DNA of 8,846 bases from Thermoplasmata archaeon (GCA_021850835.1 JAJZKS010000061.1:1-8846); one strand, 5' to 3'; counted from the first letter of the stretch, positions 1-7,056 are shown. Numbers and translations are program-made. The notes: generated by a model not told the origin, from the letters alone.

Positions 1-127
1 CTCTCAATAATGTGCCAGAATACTATGTCATATGAAGGTTATGAATTCTATAGCCACGAGTGTACAACTTATAGGTACATGTAAGGGCGGCAGGAACCAG
101 ATGGAATCATGAAGTGTTGAAACCGAT

Positions 128-199
128 GTTGCGGCAAGCTTCAACTAACTATTGATATTGTCTTATCTTTGAAAAATCTATATTCAGATTTGCCGCAAC
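128..199. repeat. 10-bp perfect inverted repeat with 52-base spacer
   Basis: GTTGCGGCAA at 128-137 is exactly matched by its reverse complement TTGCCGCAAC at 190-199. Pairing can extend by CCG at 123-125 with CGG at 200-202 if two bases (126-127) bulge out. The spacer is AT-rich, in contrast with the GC-rich arms. It could be the stem of a structured RNA, a remnant of a small inverted-repeat element, or a site for a DNA-binding protein. No transposase lies nearby. The repeat itself is directly visible; its role is unknown. Confidence 0.5.
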
Positions 200-224
200 C
201 GGCATAAACCATCCAAAATCAAAT

Positions 225-251
225 AAAAAAGAAGGCGGCTTTAGCGCCGCC
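225..251 (-). terminator. Intrinsic-type terminator of the MFS gene
   Basis: On the minus strand, about 20 bases after the MFS stop codon, a perfect 6-bp GC stem (GGCGGC at 251-246 pairing with GCCGCC at 239-234, 6-base loop) is followed by TTCTTTTTT. This is the classical hairpin plus U-tract layout. Archaeal RNA polymerase mainly needs the T-run; the strong hairpin is more bacterial in style. It marks the end of the left-most transcription unit. Confidence 0.75.
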
Positions 252-271
252 CCTGCACATTTCCAATCTTA

Positions 272-1681
272 TCAGGTCAGGCCAAACTCAATTTCCTTTT
301 CGTGCTTCTCCTGGTTAAGGGTGTCGACATCCACCAGGGACCTGGAGACCACGTAGTCTTTCTGCGGGAGCCAGAACAGGAATATAACCAGGTATATCAC
401 TGCCAGCACTATCCAGGGAATTGTAGAAGTTGGGCCATACACGGAGGTTGCGGACAACGTTCCCACTATGAGCGGCAGGACGAAGGCGCCTCCCCCTGTT
501 CCAAAGCCTTCAAAATGGGCCGATGCAGCTCCCACAAGTTGCACTCCATACCTGTCGGCAAGCAGAGCGAACACTGGGCCAGCTATTAGAAATGGCCAGC
601 CAGTGAAAATTGTGATCAGGTACATAAGTGGCATGGAAAGCCCTGCGTACATTGTGGCAAATATAACTCCGATCATGGATATGACCGCGCCGCCAAGGCC
701 AATCTTGATGAAAATGACCCTCTTTCTCAGCCGGTCACTGAGTGGACCGAAGATTAGGATCAATATGCCCTGCGACACACCCCATACTGTTGCAAGGAGT
801 GCAATCTGAGGCCCTGTCATGTGATGAACTGCGCCTAGCACATCTGGTATGTAAAAGGTACTTATCACATTAGCTCCACCGATAACCACGAACCCGGAGA
901 GAATGGCAAGTATCATCCACCTGAACTTATAGAGCGTCTTGGAAACATTCACGAAACTCATGTCCTTCGCTGGAGGAACATCTCCCCAATCAAGGTGCGG
1001 GAGGCCGACCATTGGCCCATACGGCTTGGCAGTGAAATAAGTGATGGCACCAACAACAAGCCCCAGCATTCCCACGATAATGGCCCACTGCTGCCATCCT
1101 CCGGCAAAACCCTCAAAAGAGTTTCCAATGAGTTCATCTGCGGAAATAGCCCAACTGTAAACCGCTATCATTATCCCAAGGTACTTGGACCTCTTCTCTA
1201 TGGGGAACCAGAGTTGGACAGTCTTTACCAGTCCAGACCAGGCAGCGCCATTAAAGATTCCTTCCAAAAGCCTTATGGCAATCATGCCTCCGAGGGAGTG
1301 TACATACGGGAAGATTATGGTCATGGCTCCAGCAACTATCAGCCCAACCGTAACTATCCTGTAAGGCCAGTAATTATCGTTGAGGTGTCCCCATATGAAA
1401 TTCGTGACAATGAAACCTGCCGCGAATGCCGATACAAGATACCCAATCTCTGCTGGATTGAATTTATACGTTGCGGCCACGGAGATCAAAGTCGGGTTCG
1501 GGCTGATTCCCACGGCATTAAGCCAATACCAGATCAGTGCATATGTAAAAGAAGCGAGTATGCTCCAGACCAGTATGATTTTCTGTCTCCTCCCGAGAAT
1601 TTTCTTCTCCCCGTCCGTCAATTGTACAAAAGCTTTGACCGGTACGTCGGGCCACACTTTTAAAGGATTTCCGCTCTTCAT
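272..1681 (-). CDS. MFS transporter, 12 membrane segments
   Basis: A 469-residue major facilitator superfamily permease, probably proton-coupled uptake or exchange of a small, likely anionic, organic compound across the cytoplasmic membrane. About 30 hydrophilic residues precede the first hydrophobic segment (about 35-55). The loop 2-3 signature is GHLND at 98-102 and its second-half counterpart GPLSDRLRKR is at 312-321. The TM4 pattern RLLEGIFNGAAWSG starts at Arg137. The central loop lies at about 219-253 and a hydrophilic tail follows residue 440. The length fits single-domain MFS proteins. It has its own TATA-like box ending 30 bases upstream and its own terminator, so it is a separate unit behind the molybdenum hydroxylase operon. 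The near-leaderless promoter geometry supports this ATG. Substrate is unknown; delivery of the substrate of the neighbouring enzymes is inferred from position only. Confidence 0.9.
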   Translation of the reverse strand: MKSGNPLKVWPDVPVKAFVQLTDGEKKILGRRQKIILVWSILASFTYALIWYWLNAVGISPNPTLISVAATYKFNPAEIGYLVSAFAAGFIVTNFIWGHLNDNYWPYRIVTVGLIVAGAMTIIFPYVHSLGGMIAIRLLEGIFNGAAWSGLVKTVQLWFPIEKRSKYLGIMIAVYSWAISADELIGNSFEGFAGGWQQWAIIVGMLGLVVGAITYFTAKPYGPMVGLPHLDWGDVPPAKDMSFVNVSKTLYKFRWMILAILSGFVVIGGANVISTFYIPDVLGAVHHMTGPQIALLATVWGVSQGILILIFGPLSDRLRKRVIFIKIGLGGAVISMIGVIFATMYAGLSMPLMYLITIFTGWPFLIAGPVFALLADRYGVQLVGAASAHFEGFGTGGGAFVLPLIVGTLSATSVYGPTSTIPWIVLAVIYLVIFLFWLPQKDYVVSRSLVDVDTLNQEKHEKEIEFGLT

Positions 1682-1708
1682 ATATTTTACAGCATAATAA
1701 CTTATATC

Positions 1709-1732
1709 GGTTATTTAAATATTCTGATAACC
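1709..1732. promoter_or_regulatory. MFS promoter TATA box inside a palindrome (candidate operator)
   Basis: The minus strand has the TATA-like ATTTAAATAA at 1720-1711, centred about 34 bases before the MFS ATG, so transcription would start about 7 bases upstream of it. The box sits inside a 24-bp palindrome: GGTTAT at 1709-1714, AATATT at the centre (1718-1723) and ATAACC at 1727-1732, with 18 of 24 positions symmetric. A dimeric repressor bound here would block TBP. The TATA call rests on position and composition; the operator role is inference. Confidence 0.5.
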
Positions 1733-1787
1733 AAGTGATTTTCATGACTTGTTTAACTCATCTTTTGGGATATTTCGGCTAATGCCT

Positions 1788-1857
1788 AATTTTCGATCCA
1801 GAAGAAGGTTTGCCCAATAATTACAATTTCCACCTGCTCCCGTGCAGATCGAAAATT
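1788..1857. repeat. 11-bp perfect inverted repeat between the hydroxylase operon and MFS gene
   Basis: AATTTTCGATC at 1788-1798 is perfectly matched by GATCGAAAATT at 1847-1857, leaving a 48-base spacer. The spacer contains a smaller hairpin, CTGC at 1834-1837 with GCAG at 1844-1847. The element starts 5 bases after the large-subunit stop codon. TGCC flanks both sides (1783-1786 and 1858-1861), though one extra base separates the left copy. It could be a 3'-end RNA structure of the operon, a regulatory site, or a tiny inverted-repeat insertion. Neither arm is followed by a long T-run on the minus strand, so it is not a typical terminator. Confidence 0.55.
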
Positions 1858-1862
1858 TGCCA

Positions 1863-4253
1863 TTAAGATGGGTTTTTCAGTATTCTCCATATTTTCTCAG
1901 GTGTCACTGGCATGTCTATATGGGATACTCCCTTTGACCAGAGCGCATCAACAATAGCATTGACAATTGCCGTTGGTGCAGCTATGGTTCCAGCTTCTCC
2001 AATGCCCTTAACCCCTATGGGATTGTGTGGTGAAGGAGTCCTGGTGAATGCGCTCTGTATTCGCGGGATTTCAACGGCTGAAGGCAATGCGTAGTCAGAG
2101 AATGAAGATGTCATGAGGTTTCCGTCCTCGTCGTATCTGGCCTCTTCATACAGGGCCTGCCCGATTCCCTGTGCCACTCCGCCGTGTACCTGCCCTTCTA
2201 CGAGCATGGGATTTATCTGGTTTCCGCAATCGTCCACCGCCACATATCTCTTAATTGCCACCTTAAAGGTTTCCGGGTCTATCTCGATATGGCAGATGTG
2301 GGTTCCATAAGGAAATACAAAGTTTTCAGGGTCATAGAATGCGGTTTCCTCCAGGCCCGGGTCCATTCCGGGGGGCAGTTCACTCATTCCCGCCCCATAG
2401 CTTGCAAATGCTATGTCGGCCATGGTCTTGGCAACAGATTTGTCGCTATTTCTGAAAAATTTGCCATTCTCATACCTTATGTTGTCATCAGAGGTTTCAA
2501 GCATGTGTGCGGCAATGGAATTTGCCTTTTTCATAAGCCTTCTGCAGGCTATTGCAATTGCTCCGCCTGCTACGGCAGTGGTCCGGCTTCCATACGTGCC
2601 CATGCCGAATGGAATCATTCCCGTGTCCCCGTGAAACACTTCCACATCATCCACAGAGATGCCGAGCTCTGATGCCGCAAGCTGCGCAAAGGTTGTTTCT
2701 TCACCCTGGCCATGTGGATTCCCGCCCGTGAATACGGAGACCTTTCCCGACGGATGCATCCTTACAGTTCCGCTTTCCCAGAGCCCAAGGCTGAAGCCCG
2801 TGTTCCTGACCCCCTTGGAGGGCCCCACTCCGCTCATTTCTATGTAAGAGGCAATGCCGATGCCTGCCAGTTTTCCCTTTTTCCTCTGTTCATCAATTTC
2901 TTCCTTGAGGCCGTAGTAATCAATGAGCTGCAAAGCCTTCTTCATGTTTGCCCCATAATCTCCGCTATCATACACCATCCCGGTTACAACGGGATGCGGA
3001 AATTCGTTCGCCCTGATGTAGTTCTTCATTCTCAACTCAGCAGGGTCCATTCCCAGCCTGTGTGCAAGTATGTCCACCATCCGCTCAACCAAATAGGATG
3101 CCTCCGGCCTCCCTGCTCCCCTGTAGGCATCCACCGCAACCGTGTTGGTCAGGACGCCATAAACTTCACACTCCATTGCCTGGACATTGTACTGCCCGCT
3201 GAACATTGAGGTAAACAGCACAGTCGGAACTCCCGGTGCCGTGGTTGACAGCCAGGCGCCAAGGTTTGCGTACACCTTTCCCCTCACGCCCAGGATGGTT
3301 CCGTCCTTCTTTGCGGCCATTTCCACATACTGGACGTGGTCCCTTCCGTGGGTGGTTGAAAGAAGGTTTTCTCTCCTGGTCTCCTGCCACTTTATGGGTT
3401 TCTTCAGTGCCTTGGAAATGTACGCGAGGACTGCTTCCGTTCCATAGCATGAGATCTTGCTGCCGAAGCCGCCTCCCACATCCGGCGAGATCACCCGAAC
3501 CTTTTGCTCCGGCAACCCGGTCATTATTGAAATCAGAAAACGGTGAACATGGGGATTCTGCGATGTCATCCACATTGTCAGCTGGTCAGATGCCTCTGAA
3601 TATTCCGCCACTATTCCGCGGGTTTCCATGGCGCTTGGCTGCACTCTCTGGTTTACAAACCTCTCCTTTATGACCAGGTCTGCGTTCTCAAACACCGAAT
3701 CCGGGTCCCCACCGCTCTGCTTCCACACGAATGCTATATTGTTACTGATTGAGTCGTACACCAGAGGGGCATTATCCCTGACCGCCTCTTCCTGGTTTGT
3801 TATGCTGGGCAAAACCTCATAGTCCACCTCAATGAGATCAGCAGCATCCTGGCCTATGTACGGATCGACTGCAACAACCACTGCCACGGCGTCTCCGGAA
3901 TATCTGACCTTGTCATGGGCAACAGGATAATACGGTGTTGTCTTAAGGTCGGATCCCGGTATGAGCCATGCGGTCGGGACCGGGTTCATGTGCGGCTTGA
4001 GGTCATTTCCTGTGTAGATTGCCACCACGCCATCCACCTGAAGGGCCTTCTCGATGCTGACCTTCAGGATTCTTGCATGGGCTTGCTCGCTCCGGGCGAA
4101 TGTTGCGTAAAGAGTGCCCTTAGGTGTGATATCTTCTGTGTAGGTACCTCTGCCGGTTATCATCCTGAGGTCCTCCCTTCTTCTCATTCTGTGGCCATAA
4201 ACCTGCTTCTCCTCTACCTCTTCCATAACTGAGACCTGTTGGGCGCCTACCAT
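1863..4253 (-). CDS. Molybdenum hydroxylase large (molybdopterin-binding) subunit, CoxL/CutL-like
   Basis: A 796-residue catalytic subunit of the xanthine dehydrogenase/aldehyde oxidoreductase/CO dehydrogenase family. It holds the molybdopterin cytosine dinucleotide cofactor and hydroxylates an aldehyde or heterocycle with water-derived oxygen. The fold N-domain spans about residues 15-140, followed by cofactor-binding domains. Visible motifs are GGGFG at 260-264, AYRGAGR at 376-382 in the active-site loop, GNPHGQGEE and GTYGSRT in the cofactor regions, and the catalytic Glu in GVKGIGEAG at 753. Length matches the family (about 770-810). The frame is open from 4307, but ATG 4253 is preferred: it lies one base after the small-subunit stop and 8-12 bases after a strong GGAGGG site. 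AYRGAGR is the form II signature, so true CO oxidation (AYXCSFR) is unlikely. Glyceraldehyde or other aldehyde oxidation, or N-heterocycle hydroxylation, are the main options. Confidence 0.93.
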   Translation of the reverse strand: MVGAQQVSVMEEVEEKQVYGHRMRRREDLRMITGRGTYTEDITPKGTLYATFARSEQAHARILKVSIEKALQVDGVVAIYTGNDLKPHMNPVPTAWLIPGSDLKTTPYYPVAHDKVRYSGDAVAVVVAVDPYIGQDAADLIEVDYEVLPSITNQEEAVRDNAPLVYDSISNNIAFVWKQSGGDPDSVFENADLVIKERFVNQRVQPSAMETRGIVAEYSEASDQLTMWMTSQNPHVHRFLISIMTGLPEQKVRVISPDVGGGFGSKISCYGTEAVLAYISKALKKPIKWQETRRENLLSTTHGRDHVQYVEMAAKKDGTILGVRGKVYANLGAWLSTTAPGVPTVLFTSMFSGQYNVQAMECEVYGVLTNTVAVDAYRGAGRPEASYLVERMVDILAHRLGMDPAELRMKNYIRANEFPHPVVTGMVYDSGDYGANMKKALQLIDYYGLKEEIDEQRKKGKLAGIGIASYIEMSGVGPSKGVRNTGFSLGLWESGTVRMHPSGKVSVFTGGNPHGQGEETTFAQLAASELGISVDDVEVFHGDTGMIPFGMGTYGSRTTAVAGGAIAIACRRLMKKANSIAAHMLETSDDNIRYENGKFFRNSDKSVAKTMADIAFASYGAGMSELPPGMDPGLEETAFYDPENFVFPYGTHICHIEIDPETFKVAIKRYVAVDDCGNQINPMLVEGQVHGGVAQGIGQALYEEARYDEDGNLMTSSFSDYALPSAVEIPRIQSAFTRTPSPHNPIGVKGIGEAGTIAAPTAIVNAIVDALWSKGVSHIDMPVTPEKIWRILKNPS

Positions 4254-4254
4254 A

Positions 4255-4767
4255 TCACTCTCTCCCTCCTTCTTCCTCCAGGGTCTTGGAAAACTTGATT
4301 GCCTCAACTATGTTCTGATAGCCTGTGCATCTGCAGAGGTTTCCTGAGATTCCTTCCCTGATTTCTTCATCACTCGATGCCATTCCTTCCTTTAACAGCC
4401 AGGTTACCTGCATGATCATGCCCGGGGTGCAGAATCCGCACTGAAGCGCGTGCTTTTCCCTGAAGGCGGCCTGGACAGGATGCAGGTCACTATCCTTCTG
4501 CAATCCCTCTATTGTGGTGATTTCAGAACCGTTGGCCTGCACGGCGAACAGGGTGCATGACTTGACCGACTGCCCCTTCAGCAGTACAGTGCAGGCCCCG
4601 CAGTTGCTGGTATCGCACCCTATGTGCACTCCAGTCAGTCCCGCCTCATCCCTCAGGAAATGTGCGAGAAGTTTTCTCGGATTGACGTCAGCTTCAGTTT
4701 TCTTCCCATTGATTTTCATTGACACATGTAGCCTGCCCTGCATGGCATTTTTCGATGCCTTAACCAT
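4255..4767 (-). CDS. Molybdenum hydroxylase small (2Fe-2S) subunit, CoxS/CutS-like
   Basis: A 170-residue electron-transfer subunit with two [2Fe-2S] clusters, moving electrons from the molybdenum site to FAD. The N-terminal plant-ferredoxin-like cluster ligands are Cys51, Cys56, Cys59 and Cys71 ([10 protein letters not shown] then C). The C-terminal helical domain has Cys110 and Cys113 (QCGFCTPG) and Cys145 and Cys147 (LCRCTGY). All eight ligands are present and the length is normal, with about ten extra residues at the N-terminus. ATG 4767 directly abuts the TAG of the FAD subunit and has GGAGG 8 bases upstream, which supports this start over Met9 or Met17. The acidic C-terminus EEEGGRE is encoded by a purine tract that doubles as the ribosome binding site for the large subunit. 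Confidence 0.95.
   Translation of the reverse strand: MVKASKNAMQGRLHVSMKINGKKTEADVNPRKLLAHFLRDEAGLTGVHIGCDTSNCGACTVLLKGQSVKSCTLFAVQANGSEITTIEGLQKDSDLHPVQAAFREKHALQCGFCTPGMIMQVTWLLKEGMASSDEEIREGISGNLCRCTGYQNIVEAIKFSKTLEEEGGRE
4258..4280 (-). promoter_or_regulatory. Shine-Dalgarno tract for the large subunit, inside the small-subunit gene
   Basis: On the minus strand the last codons of the 2Fe-2S subunit gene form a purine run containing GGAGG and then AAGGAGGG, ending about 8 bases before ATG 4253. The site selects this start over the in-frame upstream ATG at 4307 and suggests translational coupling, because only one base separates stop and start. Confidence 0.7.
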
Positions 4768-5646
4768 CTATATCGCCTCCATGGCATTTTTGAAAGCCTC
4801 TGCAAGGGCTTTCTTTACGCTCACCTTTACCATGGCGCGCTTGAATTCAGCTGACCCTCTCAGGGGATCATCAATGGGATTGCATTCCTTTGTAGCCATG
4901 CCTGCGGATTCTTCAATTGCCTGTGCAGTTACTTTTGAGCCAAGAAGCCTAAGTTCAGCCTTTGCCGCCCTGATTGGTCTGCTGTCAACCGCTGCCATCC
5001 CTATTCCAGCATAGGTGCAGGTTCCGCCCTTATCCAGCGATAACTGTACAGCCACGGCAACGGTCGCAAAATCTCCGGCTTTTCTTTCCAGCTTTATATA
5101 GGAATGCCCGGACCCCGGTTGAGGCATTTTAAACGAAATGCTCTGGAGGATCTCGTCCTCACGGAGGGAAGTCGAGAAGGAATCAATGAAGAAACTGTCG
5201 GAATCCAGGCTTCTCTTGCCGTTCTGAGATACTGCCTGGACCTTTCCCCTCAGGGCAAGCAAGCATGCACCCCAGTCACCGGATGGGTCTGCATGGCACA
5301 GCGAACCCCCCATAGTACCCCTGTTCCGCACCTGAGGGTCGCCTATGCAGCCTGCAACCTGGCTTATGAGGGGAATATTCTCGGAGACCAGGCCTGAAGT
5401 GGAAATGGCATAATCTGTTGCCATAGCGCCTATCACCAGGTCTTTCCCCTCAATCTTTATTTCCTTGAGCGAACCGATTCCATTGATGTCCACCAGAACT
5501 TCCGGTGAAAAGACCCTCAGTTTCATCATGGGGACAAGGCTCATCCCCCCTGCAAGGACCTTTGCATCGCCCTTGAATTGAGAAACCAGCTTTACCGCCT
5601 CTTCAACCTCGGTTGGAGCATAGTATGAGAAATTAGAAGGATACAT
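4768..5646 (-). CDS. Molybdenum hydroxylase medium (FAD-binding) subunit, CoxM/CutM-like
   Basis: A 292-residue FAD subunit that passes electrons from the 2Fe-2S subunit to an external acceptor. FAD-binding motifs of the family are visible: AGGMS at 32-36 (usual AGGQS) followed by LVPMMKLR, and TMGGS at 111-115 (usual TIGGN/S) followed by LCHADPSGD at 116-124. The C-terminal CO_deh_flav_C-type domain covers about residues 175-285. Length is typical (280-300). It is the first gene of the M-S-L operon; its TAG stop is immediately followed by the small-subunit ATG. A TATA-like box ends 27 bases before ATG 5646 and no Shine-Dalgarno site is seen, so the mRNA is probably near-leaderless. No molybdenum cofactor insertion factors (XdhC/CoxF or CoxD types) occur in this window. 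Confidence 0.93.
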   Translation of the reverse strand: MYPSNFSYYAPTEVEEAVKLVSQFKGDAKVLAGGMSLVPMMKLRVFSPEVLVDINGIGSLKEIKIEGKDLVIGAMATDYAISTSGLVSENIPLISQVAGCIGDPQVRNRGTMGGSLCHADPSGDWGACLLALRGKVQAVSQNGKRSLDSDSFFIDSFSTSLREDEILQSISFKMPQPGSGHSYIKLERKAGDFATVAVAVQLSLDKGGTCTYAGIGMAAVDSRPIRAAKAELRLLGSKVTAQAIEESAGMATKECNPIDDPLRGSAEFKRAMVKVSVKKALAEAFKNAMEAI

Positions 5647-5672
5647 TGTATCGTAACATCTACATTGTTCTA

Positions 5673-5682
5673 TTACTTAAAT
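5673..5682 (-). promoter_or_regulatory. TATA-like box of the hydroxylase operon
   Basis: ATTTAAGTAA on the minus strand is centred about 31 bases before the FAD-subunit ATG (5646), placing the expected transcription start within a few bases of that ATG. The sequence upstream is A/T-rich with AAAATCAAC, a possible BRE. An 8-base direct repeat TACATTGT (5642-5649 and 5661-5668 on the plus strand) overlaps the predicted start region. Confidence 0.5.
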
Positions 5683-5782
5683 GTTGATTTTAAAAAATAA
5701 TGAATATTATACGGGACTCTCATCCTCGCAAAAGAAATGGAAATAATTAGGGTAAAGCAGGCTATCTTCAGTTTCTGCTGCT

Positions 5783-7018
5783 TCAGGAAATGACTGTTTT
5801 GGCCATCTTCCTGAACTCTTCATCGGGAATTTCCCTCTTGGTGGCTTGTGACTTTTCCTTCACCATCATCATCAGTTTCTCGAGCTGCTCCTCATTGACC
5901 TTGTCATTCCAGAGCTTGAGCTCCTTCAGTTTGTACTCGATGGAGCCCTTTCCGCTCTTCTTGCCGATAACCACTTCATGCTTGTTCCCCACAACATCAG
6001 GAAGGACCGGTTCAGAACCGAGGTTGTATTTTGCCCATCCTGCAACAGAAATTCCACTCTCCCTTCCGAATGCCCGGGTTCCAACAAATGGCTTGTTGCT
6101 GGGAGTCTTGAAGTTTGATCTCTCTTCCACTAGTCTTGAGACCTCAAACAGCTTGCTGAGCTTGACTCCCGTATCTATTCCGTACAGGTATTTCAGGCCC
6201 ATGACTATCTCATCGAGGGGGGCATTTCCGGTTCTCTCTCCAATCCCGTTGACTGCAACATGAACAGTGGAGGCTCCCTTGGTGACAGCTGCGAATGAAG
6301 ATGCAACTGACAGGCCAAAGTCATTGTGGGTGTGCACCTCCAGGGGCTTGCTTGTCAGTTTTGACACCTTCCCTGTAAGATAGGCCATTCCTTCATATGT
6401 GGTGCACCCAAAGGTATCCACAAGGGTAATTGAGTCGACCTTTGTGCTGTTGACCTGCCTGACATAATCCATGTATATGTCTTCCTCAGTCCTTGTTGTG
6501 TCAACACCAAATGTGGAGACAAACAGGCCATAGGACTTGGCATGGTCAATCATTTCCAGCGTAAGTTCCATGGCCTTCTCAACAGACCATCCAAGCTGTC
6601 TTCTCTTCGGTGTTCCAAGGGGGGTCTCCAGCACCACGCCATTTACTCCTGTTTCTGCTGACAGGTCTATGTCGTTCTTGATAAGCCGTGCAAGGGTGAA
6701 AATCTTGGCTGAAAGGCCCTCAGAAGTGATGGTCTTGATGGCATCCTTCTCTTCCTTTGAAATAATGGGCATTCCCACTTCAATCCTGTGAACGCCAATT
6801 TCACTGAGTGCAGTGGCTATTGCAACCTTGTCTTCCTTGTTGAAAACTATTCCGGGGGTCTGCTCTCCATCCCTCAGAGTGACATCGTGCAGCTGCACTT
6901 TCTTTGGGAGCCTGACTTTCATTTCGTCATTTCCAGGTGCATTGAAAGGGCTGACCCACCAGTCCTCCCCATAATATGCTTTTGAATGTTCAGAGGTCAA
7001 TTTTTCACCGACTGTCAT
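5783..7018 (-). CDS. Isopropylmalate/homocitrate synthase family protein (DRE-TIM metallolyase)
   Basis: A 411-residue HMGL-like TIM-barrel protein related to 2-isopropylmalate, homocitrate and citramalate synthases. The barrel starts with HDVTLRDGEQ at 44-53 (Arg49, metal ligand Asp50), has HTHND at 229-233 (ligands His229 and His231) and GIGERTGN at 258-265 (Asn265). A post-barrel subdomain follows (about 290-411) but the LeuA allosteric domain is absent, as in homocitrate/NifV-type enzymes. The conserved His of ESGIH is Ser324 (ESGIS) and the preceding FAH is FGR, so acetyl-CoA condensation is doubtful. The 40-residue N-terminal extension contains YYGEDWWVSPFN. The frame is open from ATG 7078, but that codon lies upstream of the TATA-like box at 7048-7056, so ATG 7018 is chosen. 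Annotation as leuA would overstate what is known; a lyase or aldolase role in the neighbouring catabolic set is possible. Confidence 0.85.
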   Translation of the reverse strand: MTVGEKLTSEHSKAYYGEDWWVSPFNAPGNDEMKVRLPKKVQLHDVTLRDGEQTPGIVFNKEDKVAIATALSEIGVHRIEVGMPIISKEEKDAIKTITSEGLSAKIFTLARLIKNDIDLSAETGVNGVVLETPLGTPKRRQLGWSVEKAMELTLEMIDHAKSYGLFVSTFGVDTTRTEEDIYMDYVRQVNSTKVDSITLVDTFGCTTYEGMAYLTGKVSKLTSKPLEVHTHNDFGLSVASSFAAVTKGASTVHVAVNGIGERTGNAPLDEIVMGLKYLYGIDTGVKLSKLFEVSRLVEERSNFKTPSNKPFVGTRAFGRESGISVAGWAKYNLGSEPVLPDVVGNKHEVVIGKKSGKGSIEYKLKELKLWNDKVNEEQLEKLMMMVKEKSQATKREIPDEEFRKMAKTVIS

Positions 7019-7047
7019 ATTGATAGGTGCACTAATAATTTTGCGCG

Positions 7048-7056
7048 GATATAATC
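7048..7056 (-). promoter_or_regulatory. TATA-like box of the synthase-like gene
   Basis: GATTATATC on the minus strand is centred about 34 bases before ATG 7018, which predicts a leader of only a few bases and no Shine-Dalgarno site, as observed. CTTGGTTAT lies further upstream at 7079-7071; the same nine bases stand upstream of the MFS gene. Confidence 0.45.

Larger units (their letters stand above)
1..271. other. Intergenic region downstream of the MFS gene
   Basis: No convincing gene is seen here. The plus strand is open from the left edge to a TAA at 82-84 (27 codons, no start or RBS visible). Another 26-codon ORF runs from an ATG at 32 to a TGA at 110-112 and has no family resemblance. 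The minus strand has only very short ORFs. The stretch does hold the MFS terminator (225-251), a small AT-rich hairpin (arms 174-179 and 186-191, followed by T's on the minus strand) and a GC-rich inverted repeat (128-137 with 190-199). No tRNA cloverleaf was recognised. Confidence 0.6.

Noticed and set aside
1..84. Open frame on the plus strand from the left edge, 27 codons to TAA at 82, could be the 3' end of a neighbouring gene
   Set aside because: It is too short to recognise, has no family motif, and a second plus frame is also open for about ten codons, so chance is as likely.
2184..3673. Several 60-165 codon plus-strand open frames antisense to the large subunit
   Set aside because: They mirror the minus-strand reading frame, have no recognisable domains, and the large subunit is intact throughout.
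4254..4307. Longer start (ATG 4307) for the large subunit, adding 18 residues
   Set aside because: It would overlap the small-subunit gene by over 50 bases and ignores the strong Shine-Dalgarno site directly before ATG 4253.
4514..5014. 166-codon plus-strand open frame
   Set aside because: It lies antisense to the 2Fe-2S and FAD subunit genes, whose motifs are clear, and shows no family features; it is a shadow of their codon bias.
1863..5646. Aerobic CO dehydrogenase
   Set aside because: The active-site loop is AYRGAGR rather than AYXCSFR, and no CoxDEF-like accessory genes are present.
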